NCBI RefSeq assembly: GCF_014642405.1
Contig: NZ_BMIN01000015.1
Location: 41,207-105,206 of the forward strand
Origin: Pontibacillus salipaludis
Lineage (GTDB): Bacteria > Bacillota > Bacilli > Bacillales > BH030062
Direction of reading: 5' to 3'
Length of the DNA stretch: 64,000 nucleotides
Shown: piece after piece, positions 1 through 7,760 of the stretch
How positions within the stretch are numbered: position 1 is the first letter of the stretch
How the letters are laid out: each line of letters begins with the position of its first letter
Position numbers and translations under genes: made by a program
Notes under the pieces: model-generated
Databases searched by the model: none
What the model was told of the DNA's origin: nothing
The model's input: only the letters and a program-made list of their open reading frames with translations

Positions 1-12
1 CATTCTTTAGCC

Positions 13-1533
13 TTATTCTACACCGAGTGGATTTAAAGGACGGTTGCCGTAGTAGGAAAGAATGCTCTTCGTTTCCGTATAAAGATCAAGCGTCTCGGTG
101 CTCAATTCTCGGCCAAATCCTGACTGCTTATAGCCGCCAAACGGGGTTCCTGGGAAGGCTGAGAATGGGCAATTCACCATTACAATACCAGCTTTAATGC
201 CATTCGCAACGCGTGTTGCTTTGCCATGATCCTTTGTCCAGATGGCAGAACCTAATCCATATTCGCTGTCATTTGCTAATTTAAGAACTTCTTTTTCATC
301 GCTAAATTTCATTACGACAACAACAGGTCCGAAGATTTCTTCTTGAACCACTTTCATATCGTGGGTAACATCAGCAATTACGGTTGGCTCATACCAGTGG
401 CCATTTTCAAATCCGTCTACTTTCGCTTCCTGACCACCAGCTAGGATCGTCGCTCCATCTTCTTTAGCTGACTGAACATATCCATCGATTATTTCCACCT
501 GTTCACGGTTAATGATCGAACCAATATGCGTCCCTTTATCCATCGGATCACCTAGTGCAAGGCGCTTTGTTTTAGCGACGAATTTTTCCATAAACTCGTC
601 GTATACATCTTCATGTACGTACATACGAGAACGGGCTTCACATGATTGACCTGTGTTATAGAAAATTCCAAATAAAGATCCGTCAACAGCAGCATCTAGG
701 TCTGCATCGTTAAAGACAATGTTAGGTGACTTCCCACCAAGTTCTAGTGTGACACGTTTTAGCGTTTCAGACGCTTTACCCATAATGTTCTTTCCGATTG
801 GTGTTGAACCTGTGAAAGCGACTTTATCGACACCTTTATGTTCAACAAGATAATTTCCTATCTCCGATCCGGAACCAGGAACGACGTTAACAACGCCTTC
901 TGGTACTCCTGCTTCTGTACAGATCTCAGCCATCACCAGTGCTGTTAGAGGGGTAAGAGAGGCAGGTTTCACAATAACACTACATCCTGCTGCAATAGCT
1001 GGAGCGATTTTCCACGCAGCCATCATCATTGGATAGTTCCACGGAATAATCTGAGCACAGACACCTACCGGCTCTTTCTCTGTGTAATTATGGAATTGAC
1101 CTGGTACAGGATTCACTTCTCCTTTATGACCTACAATCGCACCTGCATAAAATTCAAAGTCTTCGATAGCTTGCATAACCTGACCTTGAGCAGCGGCAAG
1201 AGTTTTCCCACTGTTTAAAACTTCAAGCTCAACAAGTTCGTTAAATCGTGAACGCATGATGCCTGCAATTTTGTTCAAAGTGCGAGAACGCTTACCAACC
1301 GGGAACTTCTTCCACTTTCCATAATCAAAAGCATTTCGAGCTGCTTCAACTGCGCGCTCCGCATCTTCTGGTGTGGCTTTTGCTACTGTTGCAAGTGGTT
1401 CGCCTGTAGCTGGGTTGTATGTAGTAAATGTTTCCCCTGAAGTTGCTTCAACCCGCGCTCCGTTAATAATCATTGAGTAGTGATCACGCTTCATTGCCAT
1501 TTGTTCCATTTTCGTTTCTTGTGCAGTTGCCAT
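13..1533 (-). CDS. aldehyde dehydrogenase, last gene of the paa cluster (candidate PacL-type)
   Basis: NAD(P)-dependent aldehyde dehydrogenase of 506 residues, normal length for the family. The catalytic cysteine lies in the motif GQSCEA and the general-base glutamate in LELGGK; the cofactor-binding IIPWNYP segment is also present. The ATG at 1533 has AAGGAG 8 nt upstream, so it is preferred over the GTG at 1542. It follows paaG by 18 nt in the same direction and is probably in the paa operon. Many phenylacetate degraders that lack the PaaZ fusion use a separate ALDH to oxidise the semialdehyde formed after oxepin-CoA ring hydrolysis; that role is an inference from position. Phenylacetaldehyde dehydrogenase, or a broad-specificity ALDH, are alternatives. 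The stop codon is present. Confidence 0.85.
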   Translation of the reverse strand: MATAQETKMEQMAMKRDHYSMIINGARVEATSGETFTTYNPATGEPLATVAKATPEDAERAVEAARNAFDYGKWKKFPVGKRSRTLNKIAGIMRSRFNELVELEVLNSGKTLAAAQGQVMQAIEDFEFYAGAIVGHKGEVNPVPGQFHNYTEKEPVGVCAQIIPWNYPMMMAAWKIAPAIAAGCSVIVKPASLTPLTALVMAEICTEAGVPEGVVNVVPGSGSEIGNYLVEHKGVDKVAFTGSTPIGKNIMGKASETLKRVTLELGGKSPNIVFNDADLDAAVDGSLFGIFYNTGQSCEARSRMYVHEDVYDEFMEKFVAKTKRLALGDPMDKGTHIGSIINREQVEIIDGYVQSAKEDGATILAGGQEAKVDGFENGHWYEPTVIADVTHDMKVVQEEIFGPVVVVMKFSDEKEVLKLANDSEYGLGSAIWTKDHGKATRVANGIKAGIVMVNCPFSAFPGTPFGGYKQSGFGRELSTETLDLYTETKSILSYYGNRPLNPLGVE

Positions 1534-1551
1534 TCCATCCACTCCTTCTTA

Positions 1552-2325
1552 TTATTGTCCTTGAAATTCAGGCTTTCTCTTATTCAAAAATGCTTGAACA
1601 CCTTCCTGATGGTCTTTTGTTAATCCAGCAATTCGTTGTCCATAAGCTTCTTTCTCAAGATAGTCATGGAGATCCATCTGCCAGCCGGCTTTCATATTCC
1701 GTTTGATAAGACCAATTGCTTTTGTAGGCATAGAGGCAAGTCGTTCAGCAAACGCCCTTACTTGTTGATCCCACTCTGCTGCAGGAATAACCTTAGTTAC
1801 AAGGTTGAGCTCTTTAGCCTCGTCAGCTGAGATTTTTTCACCTAATATCGCAAGCTCTAGCGCTTTCGCATGACCTACAATTTTAGGCAGGTTGTATAGG
1901 TTCGCTGCATCAGGTATAAGCCCTACATGAATGAATGCTTCTAGAAAACTTGCTTTCTCAGAAGCCAAGCGGAAATCACATGCTATTGCTAGACTGAATC
2001 CAGCTCCAGCGGCTACACCATTTACAGCCGCGATAATTGGCTTCTCACAACGATCAATCTCTTTGACCATTGGGCCGTAGCTGTTCCTGAGGACTTCACC
2101 ATGGTCTATGGATTCATCCACCCCGCTTAGATCTTGCCCAGAACAGAAGGCACGACCGGCTCCCGTAATGACAATGGCTCGAACACCTTCGTCTGTTGAA
2201 GCCTCTTTCACCGCTTTACGAACATCATGATTCAGCTTATGAGTAAACGCATTTAGTTTATCTGGTCGATTCAAGGTGATTGTTGCTACGCCATTTAACA
2301 CTTCATACAAAATGGTATCGCTCAT
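1552..2325 (-). CDS. paaG: PaaG-like 1,2-epoxyphenylacetyl-CoA isomerase (crotonase family)
   Basis: Crotonase-fold protein of 257 residues. PaaG converts ring-1,2-epoxyphenylacetyl-CoA to oxepin-CoA and also isomerises enoyl-CoA intermediates. The oxyanion-hole region reads GVAAGAGFSLAIACDF, with no glutamate at the first hydratase position, and an aspartate is present in GLIPDAAN; this pattern fits isomerases rather than hydratases. The start at 2325 (MSDTILYE) has AGGTGG four bases upstream. The longer frame to 2379 would overlap paaF and lacks a ribosome site. It lies 10 nt after paaF, in the same operon. Confidence 0.85.
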   Translation of the reverse strand: MSDTILYEVLNGVATITLNRPDKLNAFTHKLNHDVRKAVKEASTDEGVRAIVITGAGRAFCSGQDLSGVDESIDHGEVLRNSYGPMVKEIDRCEKPIIAAVNGVAAGAGFSLAIACDFRLASEKASFLEAFIHVGLIPDAANLYNLPKIVGHAKALELAILGEKISADEAKELNLVTKVIPAAEWDQQVRAFAERLASMPTKAIGLIKRNMKAGWQMDLHDYLEKEAYGQRIAGLTKDHQEGVQAFLNKRKPEFQGQ

Positions 2326-2335
2326 ATTGCCACCT

Positions 2336-3112
2336 CTACTTCCCTTTAAATTGTGGGCTTCGTTTTTCCATAAAAGCACTCATGCCCTCTTTTTGGTCTT
2401 CTGATGAGAATAACAAGTAGAAGTTTTTCCTTTCGAACTTCATCCCTTCATCAAGAGGGTAGTCTACAGCTTTATCGACTGCTTCTTTAATGAGCCTGAC
2501 TGCTAATGGAGGCTGTTTGGCAACCTTTTTCGCATACTTCATCGTTTCTTCTAGGAGGAGTTCTGGTGCGATCAGACGATTGACAACTCCAAAATGGAAT
2601 GCTTCATGAGCAGACATCTTCTCTCCTGTTAGAAGCCATTCAAGAGCCTTTCGTTTCCCCATAATTTTCGTTAATTGCTGTGTCCCACCTGCACCTGGCA
2701 TAACGCCAAGGTTCACTTCCGGGAAACCAAATTGAGCCGTTTCAGTCGTAAATAAAAGATCACATGCAAGCGCTAATTCAAAACCGCCTCCAAGGGCAAA
2801 CCCATTTACAGCACCTATAATCGGTTTCTTAATAGATAGAATACGATCCCAATCAGCAAACTGATCAAGTAGTTCAAGGTCTATAGGAGAATCCCCGGCC
2901 ATTTCATGAATGTCAGCACCAGCTGCGAAAGCCCTTCCCTTTCCTGTAATAACCATCACACCGACCTCTGGATCTCGATCGAAAGCAGTCATTAGTTCCA
3001 CCAATTCGGTTACCATTGGACGATTGATCGCGTTCAGAACTTCAGGGCGGTTTAATTCAATAAGTCCTACCCCATCCACCACCGTCGCTTCAACGAATTG
3101 CAGATTATGCAT
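2336..3112 (-). CDS. paaF: PaaF-like 2,3-dehydroadipyl-CoA hydratase (enoyl-CoA hydratase)
   Basis: Crotonase family, 258 residues. Both catalytic glutamates of true hydratases are visible: one in ALGGGFELALACD and one in FPEVNLGVMPGAGGTQ. In the phenylacetate pathway PaaF hydrates 2,3-dehydroadipyl-CoA. The ATG at 3112 overlaps the end of the EthD-like gene by 8 nt, a typical translational coupling, with GGTGAGG upstream. Assignment as PaaF rather than another enoyl-CoA hydratase rests on operon context and on the contrast with the isomerase-like neighbour. Confidence 0.82.
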   Translation of the reverse strand: MHNLQFVEATVVDGVGLIELNRPEVLNAINRPMVTELVELMTAFDRDPEVGVMVITGKGRAFAAGADIHEMAGDSPIDLELLDQFADWDRILSIKKPIIGAVNGFALGGGFELALACDLLFTTETAQFGFPEVNLGVMPGAGGTQQLTKIMGKRKALEWLLTGEKMSAHEAFHFGVVNRLIAPELLLEETMKYAKKVAKQPPLAVRLIKEAVDKAVDYPLDEGMKFERKNFYLLFSSEDQKEGMSAFMEKRSPQFKGK

Positions 3113-3413
3113 CAACTTCCTCACCAATCATCATCGTGACAAGCTCTCCCGCAAATCCCATAACATCTTTACCAGAAGCTTTTGCTTCATCTGTCTTCAT
3201 CGCTGTCTTTAAAGCCTCATGGCTATCGTAGTACATTTCACACATAAGATAATACTTACCTTCCCCACCCATTGGACTTCCGACGATTTTCGTCACTTTC
3301 ATATCACGAAGTCCAGGGATTTTGGCCGTAATCGGGCTATGTGTATTCCAGTAATGCTCATCGAACGCTTCCTTGTCTTCCGGGTGTTTGTACAACGCGA
3401 TCATTTTCACCAT
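3105..3413 (-). CDS. EthD-family protein in the paa operon
   Basis: Small alpha/beta-barrel protein of 102 residues with the EthD pattern: an N-terminal beta strand with KMIALYKHPED, then HYWNTHSPITAKIPGL. Family members are dimeric ferredoxin-like proteins, first noticed in ethyl tert-butyl ether degradation; the biochemical role is unknown. Two starts are possible; the ATG at 3413 has AAGGAG with 9 nt spacing, while the ATG at 3422 abuts the Shine-Dalgarno and is disfavoured. It sits where paaE (the reductase subunit) stands in E. coli, but has no flavin or 2Fe-2S motif and cannot replace it. It overlaps paaF by 8 nt. Confidence 0.8.
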   Translation of the reverse strand: MVKMIALYKHPEDKEAFDEHYWNTHSPITAKIPGLRDMKVTKIVGSPMGGEGKYYLMCEMYYDSHEALKTAMKTDEAKASGKDVMGFAGELVTMMIGEEVDA

Positions 3414-3477
3414 TTGTTCCATCTCCTTTAAGTTTTAATAGATTGGTTTCAAAGAATACTAGAATCTCGAGTTAGCC

Positions 3478-3963
3478 TTACATCGTTGAGACTGGCTTCA
3501 TCGCTTCAAATGGATTTTTACAGGATTTGCAGTACAATATGCTTCTACAAGCTGTTGGACCAAAGATATTATCCATAGTTGTATAAGTTGAGCCACAATA
3601 TGGACAATCTACATGCCATTCCCCTGTCGATTCCATTTTTGTAGGAGGAGGAGCAATACCGAAATCTTTCAAACGCTCTCTACCTTGAGCTGTAATTCGA
3701 TCAGATGTCCAAGGAGGGCTGTAAATGAACTTCACCTTTACCGATTGCACCCCTTCGATTGTGAGAAGCTCATTCTTGACGTTTTTCTCGATAATCTCAA
3801 GGGCAGGACATCCCATAAAGGTTGGTAATAAAGCTACATACGCCTCGCCTTCTTCTACCTCCACGTGCTCCACCATTCCCAAATCGATTATACTGACAGA
3901 ATCGATCTCTGGATCTTTCACATTTTCTAACGCCTCTTCTACGGAATTCAACACAAGTGTCAT
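3478..3963 (-). CDS. paaD: PaaD, phenylacetyl-CoA epoxidase assembly subunit
   Basis: 161 residues. The N-terminal half is a MIP18/DUF59 domain (DPEIDSVSIIDLGMVEHVEV, FMGCPALE). The C-terminal tail carries a zinc or iron-sulfur ribbon with CPYCGS near residue 120 and CKSCKNPF near residue 147. PaaD is required for active PaaABC(E) epoxidase, probably in iron-sulfur or di-iron maturation. The ATG at 3963 has AGGAGGGGG upstream. It lies between paaC (26 nt gap) and the EthD-like gene (64 nt gap). Confidence 0.92.
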   Translation of the reverse strand: MTLVLNSVEEALENVKDPEIDSVSIIDLGMVEHVEVEEGEAYVALLPTFMGCPALEIIEKNVKNELLTIEGVQSVKVKFIYSPPWTSDRITAQGRERLKDFGIAPPPTKMESTGEWHVDCPYCGSTYTTMDNIFGPTACRSILYCKSCKNPFEAMKPVSTM

Positions 3964-3989
3964 AGACTTCCCCCTCCTAATGATGCGTT

Positions 3990-4802
3990 TTACCAGATTG
4001 CTGCAGGGTCTTGTCGGTAAACTGCACTAAGCGTTTTGATCGCATCCGTTAGATCTTCAGTATGTTCTAACGCTCGCCCATTTCCTCGTTTCATCATTGG
4101 TTCTAATGTTACTTGGACTCCACAATCATCACACATGGCTTCAACCTCATGTAGCCAACGTTTTTTTAGAAACTCTTCTCCTTCAATTAACCCTGCTTCC
4201 GTCATCTTTTTCTCGTGAGGTCCCAGTGCAAGAATTCCACCGGCATCTTCCATTGAGCGTGAAACTGCACTAAGCATTCGCTCCCTGGCCTCTCCAGGAA
4301 TCGTCATGAGCTGTTTAAACCACGTTTTCCAGTGCATCAAATGGTAATAAAGTTCCGTGTTGACTTTAATTGCAACATGGGAAAGCGGTTCGTAGGATGA
4401 CGCTTGCAATGAATCAATTCGAATCTTTTTAGCTTGTGTGTAAAAGTAGTGACGTACCACAGCAAATGCCCAGTCATATCGAGGTTCTTCCAAGTAGTGT
4501 CCTGGACCATTCACCTCTTCAAGTAAAATGGCATTTCTTCGTTCCTCAGGCTTTCTAGCGTGAGCAAGATCGTTCGCAACACCTAGACCTAGGTCTTCTA
4601 GAAGTTGATAATACATCGTTGCGTGCCCCATCGTATCCTGACTAATAGAAGAAAAAGCAACATCTTCTTCAATATGAGGGGCCAGACCAAGCCATTCTGA
4701 TCCTCTGTAAGCCACGATAAAATCATCATCAGCCAACTGGAGCAAAAGCTCTTTCAAAGCCTTTTCATGTCCTTGTGCTCTTACGTCCTCCGGTGTCTTC
4801 AT
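3990..4802 (-). CDS. paaC: PaaC, structural subunit of 1,2-phenylacetyl-CoA epoxidase
   Basis: 270 residues with a helical ferritin-like fold. PaaC pairs with the catalytic PaaA subunit in the multicomponent oxygenase that epoxidises the ring of phenylacetyl-CoA. Recognisable stretches are YRGSEWLGLAPHIEEDVAFS, the EEVNGPGHYLEEPRYDWAFA region and the PHEKKMTEAGLIEG motif. The ATG at 4802 overlaps the paaB stop by one base (TGATG), so the extension to 4823 inside paaB is not used. Order A-B-C-D matches the standard operon. Confidence 0.93.
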   Translation of the reverse strand: MKTPEDVRAQGHEKALKELLLQLADDDFIVAYRGSEWLGLAPHIEEDVAFSSISQDTMGHATMYYQLLEDLGLGVANDLAHARKPEERRNAILLEEVNGPGHYLEEPRYDWAFAVVRHYFYTQAKKIRIDSLQASSYEPLSHVAIKVNTELYYHLMHWKTWFKQLMTIPGEARERMLSAVSRSMEDAGGILALGPHEKKMTEAGLIEGEEFLKKRWLHEVEAMCDDCGVQVTLEPMMKRGNGRALEHTEDLTDAIKTLSAVYRQDPAAIW

Positions 4803-5152
4803 CACTTGTCGTCCCCTCCCCATGACAATATCTCTTTTTCATCTAACATCCCTTGCTCTTTATCACGCCATTTTTTCTTTAAGTAACCATACCCTTTGGT
4901 GTTTCGATATTCCTTGTTATCCAAACGCTGCAAGGCTTCACGTTCTTCTTGATTAAACATACGAATATCAGATCGCTTCACAACCCAAATATCCACTACT
5001 GGTTCCCTGCGCATAAAGTTTTCTTGCGCCATTACTACTGCTAGCTCATGGTTCGGTGCGAGTAAACTAAATTGATGTTGAAACGGTGATTTAAAAGTAC
5101 GTTTACTGAACACTTCAAATTCCTGATAAAATTCTCTTCCTTTATCCCCCAC
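4802..5152 (-). CDS. paaB: PaaB, 1,2-phenylacetyl-CoA epoxidase subunit B
   Basis: 116 residues with typical PaaB features: FYQEFEVFSKRTFKSPFQHQ at the N-terminus and VDIWVVKRSDI in the middle. PaaB bridges the PaaAC heterodimers in the epoxidase complex. The start is GTG at 5152, preceded by AAGGAGG with 9 nt spacing; no ATG is suitably placed. It follows paaA by 15 nt and overlaps paaC by one base. Confidence 0.92.
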   Translation of the reverse strand: MGDKGREFYQEFEVFSKRTFKSPFQHQFSLLAPNHELAVVMAQENFMRREPVVDIWVVKRSDIRMFNQEEREALQRLDNKEYRNTKGYGYLKKKWRDKEQGMLDEKEILSWGGDDK

Positions 5153-5167
5153 TACTCTTCCTCCTTC

Positions 5168-6136
5168 TTAAATAGCTTCGTTTGATGGGCTTAACGCCTC
5201 TCGTACCCATGCGTTATTCTCATAAGAAAGTTGACGTAAGCGGAGGCGTTCTTTCGATTTAGGTCCATTGTTTCGGACGATTTCTTTAAACTCATTCCAA
5301 TCTGGCTGCTTGTAAATCCAAAGCCCTTTTTCTTCGTCGTATCGCATAGTCGGATCTGGCAACTCTAGCCCAAGTGATAGAACCCTCGGGATATATTTTG
5401 TAAAAAAGTCTTGTCTTAACTGTTCATTTGTTTTCGTACGAATCTTGTATTTAATCGTAGTGTCTTGCTTAGAGGAGCCTGTCGTATCAGCTGCTGCCGG
5501 CCCGAAGAACATGAGTAATGACTCCCACCAGCGGTTTAAGGAATCTTGAACGAGCGCTTTTTGTTCATCCGTTCCTTCAGCTAGTGCCATAATAATGGCT
5601 TCTCCGTGTTGAGCATGAAAGACTTCTTCTGCACAAATACGTTGTAAAGCCCTCGCATATGGTCCGTATGAGGCTTTCAACATATTGGTTTGAGTAATAA
5701 TCGCTGCACCATCTACTAGCCAACCGATTAACCCTGCATCTCCCCAGGTTGGAGCTGGCATATGGAAGACGTTATGAAATTTAAGACGACCTGTGAAGAG
5801 GTCCTGCATAATGTCTTCACGATTTCTCCCATAGGGTTTCATCAAGTCTTCGGCTACACGCAAAAGAAGCTGTCCGTGCCCCATTTCGTCTTGTACCTTT
5901 GCCATAATTCCAAGTTTCCTTCTTAAAGTAGGAGCTTTAGGTACCCACTCTTTCTCCGGTAACGCTCCCATAATTTCACTAATGCCATGCATCGAAATTA
6001 ATTTAATTAACGTCATTCGATATTCTTCAGGCATCCAGTCTTCTGCTTCAATCTTCTCGCCCGCTTCAATCCTTTGCATAAAGTGATTATGCTTTTCTTC
6101 ATCAGATAGGCGTTCAAAAGCTGTCATCGTTGTCAT
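5168..6136 (-). CDS. paaA: PaaA, catalytic di-iron subunit of 1,2-phenylacetyl-CoA epoxidase
   Basis: 322 residues. PaaA carries the carboxylate-bridged di-iron centre that inserts oxygen into the ring of phenylacetyl-CoA. The two ligand pairs are visible as E..H in KVQDEMGHGQ (about residue 82) and E..H in CAEEVFHAQHGE (about residue 170). The ATG at 6136 has AAGGAGG 7 nt upstream. It is the first gene of the minus-strand paa operon and has its own sigma-A promoter and a cre-like operator upstream. Confidence 0.95.
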   Translation of the reverse strand: MTTMTAFERLSDEEKHNHFMQRIEAGEKIEAEDWMPEEYRMTLIKLISMHGISEIMGALPEKEWVPKAPTLRRKLGIMAKVQDEMGHGQLLLRVAEDLMKPYGRNREDIMQDLFTGRLKFHNVFHMPAPTWGDAGLIGWLVDGAAIITQTNMLKASYGPYARALQRICAEEVFHAQHGEAIIMALAEGTDEQKALVQDSLNRWWESLLMFFGPAAADTTGSSKQDTTIKYKIRTKTNEQLRQDFFTKYIPRVLSLGLELPDPTMRYDEEKGLWIYKQPDWNEFKEIVRNNGPKSKERLRLRQLSYENNAWVREALSPSNEAI

Positions 6137-6234
6137 TCAAGATCCTCCTTTTTCATTACGCTAGCTAAAAAACTTCCTCCATTTGTTCCTCAAAACCTCT
6201 TAACCACCCATTGCATAAATGGAAGACGAAACAA

Positions 6235-6248
6235 ATAAAGCGCTTACA
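6235..6248 (-). promoter_or_regulatory. cre-like CcpA operator downstream of the paa promoter
   Basis: Minus-strand TGTAAGCGCTTTAT matches 12 of 14 positions of the cre consensus TGWAANCGNTNWCA; only the last two bases differ. It lies about 30-40 bp downstream of the predicted start, where CcpA would act as a roadblock. Catabolite repression of phenylacetate use is expected biologically, but this operator is inferred. Confidence 0.5.
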
Positions 6249-6283
6249 ATTTACCTTTAATAAAAAATCAAATTTTACATTTG

Positions 6284-6312
6284 ATTATATGACGAATTTT
6301 TATCGTTTACAA
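6284..6312 (-). promoter_or_regulatory. sigma-A promoter of the paa operon
   Basis: On the minus strand, -35 TTGTAA (6312-6307), exactly 17 bp, then -10 TATAAT (6289-6284). Transcription would start near 6277, about 140 nt before paaA. An imperfect dyad ATCAAAT/ATTTGAT begins immediately after the -10 (about 6270-6286) and could be a repressor operator; no paa regulator gene is present in the window. Confidence 0.65.
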
Positions 6313-6382
6313 AAACTTCTGTAATACTATTTACAACAAACATACAGTTAAAATAGATAACTGTCAACATATTTGTCTGAAA

Positions 6383-6400
6383 ATTTTAATTAATTAAAAT
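6383..6400. repeat. perfect 18-bp AT palindrome upstream of paaA
   Basis: ATTTTAATTAATTAAAAT is a perfect palindrome located about 70 bp upstream of the predicted paa -35 box. It may be a regulator-binding site, but the AT-rich composition makes chance possible. Apart from this and the neighbouring terminator, 6313-6496 shows nothing recognisable. Confidence 0.4.
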
Positions 6401-6496
6401 GAGTCCATGGTCTTCTAGAGCCTTCTCTTGCAGGACCATCCATCCCCCGCTTTGTTTAGAGCATGGTCTATGTAAACTGTATGAAAAGTACTCGTT

Positions 6497-6535
6497 TAAA
6501 AAACAAAAAATGCGCCAAGCATCATGGCTTGGCGC
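6497..6535 (-). terminator. Rho-independent terminator
   Basis: Perfect 9-bp stem (GCGCCAAGC/GCTTGGCGC, 6512-6520 with 6527-6535) followed on the minus strand by a run of T residues. It ends the transcript of the membrane protein gene at 6567. Confidence 0.85.
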
Positions 6536-6566
6536 TCTTGTTTGGGCGTGATCTGATTGTAATCAC

Positions 6567-7178
6567 TTAATTTCCGATTCTATTCGTAATATATAGTGCT
6601 CCTTTATGAGTTCCCATCATAAATATGGCTGAGCCAATGAGATCTGCCCTTGGATGGATCAAGACTGAGTCAAGAGAGTTAAGAGGGGTCCCTTCTGGTA
6701 AACAGTAGGCAGTCGTTAAAGATGTCTCCACTCCAAACCATGCTCCCGCAATCAGAAGTAAACATGCTGGGGTTATCGCTAAGAAACTCCATTTTGCATA
6801 GAGAGGCGTTGTAGTGGACGGATGAATAAAGAAAGGGCGACAAGCATCAACAGATAGTACTAAAAGAATCCACGTAATCCAAGAGAATGATAGAATGTCT
6901 ACTCCAATGAAAGGCGCAGCGTGTTGAAGAGTGAGAATGATGGAGAAAAGGGATAACGAGATTGGGGAGGTATATGCCATGTTTCTTGGGACAAATGAAG
7001 ACATGCTATAAAGGATCATGGGAGGAATGACAAAATAAAGAAGACTTACCAAAGCCATATGGAGCGGGATTGATTGTACCGTGTTGTGCCCAAATATGCA
7101 TCCACTCAGTATGAATAATGCCATTAACATGACGAATCCTTTAGTAGAATATAAGAAGGAAAGTTTCATAACGTTCAC
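6567..7178 (-). CDS. multi-pass membrane protein of unknown function
   Basis: 203 residues, not recognised. Five or so hydrophobic segments are visible: about residues 15-30, 38-60, 72-92, 98-112 and 128-150. The last 50 residues are more polar and end ...TNRIGN. The GTG at 7178 has AGAGG 8 nt upstream; the ATG at 7169 is an alternative. It ends in a strong terminator and lies 42 nt downstream of the NTF2-like gene, so the two may be cotranscribed. No function can be proposed. Confidence 0.6.
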   Translation of the reverse strand: MNVMKLSFLYSTKGFVMLMALFILSGCIFGHNTVQSIPLHMALVSLLYFVIPPMILYSMSSFVPRNMAYTSPISLSLFSIILTLQHAAPFIGVDILSFSWITWILLVLSVDACRPFFIHPSTTTPLYAKWSFLAITPACLLLIAGAWFGVETSLTTAYCLPEGTPLNSLDSVLIHPRADLIGSAIFMMGTHKGALYITNRIGN

Positions 7179-7220
7179 CCACTTTTCCTCTAATCCTACG
7201 TCTTTGAGCTTGACTCTATG

Positions 7221-7637
7221 CTATTCTTTTTCAAGCAATGGATTGGGCTGATCTGCTTCTATGTACTCACGCACAATCTTCCATTCTTCTTCCTCTTTCT
7301 CAAAAGTTGTGCAATACAAGTGGGCAGTTGTCGTTCTTTTTCCTTCAATAATAAGAGAAATCCAATATACGGCAACAAACTTATCTTCTGCGGTTGGTAT
7401 AACGCTCTCTTCTGTGTACACCCACTCCATATCTTGACCTCTAAAGTGTTCAAACGCTTGACTCCAGCCTTCAACTGCTCCAGCGTACCCAAACGTCTCA
7501 ACCTCTGTTTCTCGAACTTCCCATGCCTGCAACTTCTCTGAAAGGATCCGCTTCATGTAATCAAGATTCATGCTTTCAGCTTGTTCCTTAAACTCTACAA
7601 AGACATCTCTGCAGGATTCGGTTAAAGATGTATTCAT
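7221..7637 (-). CDS. NTF2/SnoaL-like small protein
   Basis: 138 residues. The arrangement of an N-terminal helix (FVEFKEQAESMNLDYMKRIL), a central block around GYAGAVEGWSQAFEHF, and C-terminal strands (FVAVYWISLIIEGKRTTTAHLYCTTF, WKIVREYIEADQ) resembles SnoaL-like/DUF4440-type folds. This is a shape-based guess; no catalytic residues are evident. The second of two tandem ATGs (7637) has the better spacing (6 nt) from AGGAGG. Divergent from the M14 peptidase gene. Confidence 0.6.
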   Translation of the reverse strand: MNTSLTESCRDVFVEFKEQAESMNLDYMKRILSEKLQAWEVRETEVETFGYAGAVEGWSQAFEHFRGQDMEWVYTEESVIPTAEDKFVAVYWISLIIEGKRTTTAHLYCTTFEKEEEEWKIVREYIEADQPNPLLEKE

Positions 7638-7705
7638 CATATCCCTCCTCACTTTTCTACTTCAACACCAATTTCCATAATCCTTCCAAATAAATGTGGC
7701 TTCTT

Positions 7706-7730
7706 ACAGCATCTAGACCTTCATATACTA
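7706..7730 (+). promoter_or_regulatory. possible promoter of the LysM peptidase gene (sigma-K-like or sigma-A)
   Basis: CATATACTA at 7722-7730 fits the sigma-K -10 form CATANNNTA, with an AC dinucleotide about 14 nt upstream. The same stretch also contains TATACT, a plausible sigma-A -10 without a good -35. The sporulation assignment is therefore tentative. Confidence 0.35.
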
Positions 7731-7760
7731 TAAAGATGCTCGCCTAAGGAGGTTTTCAGA

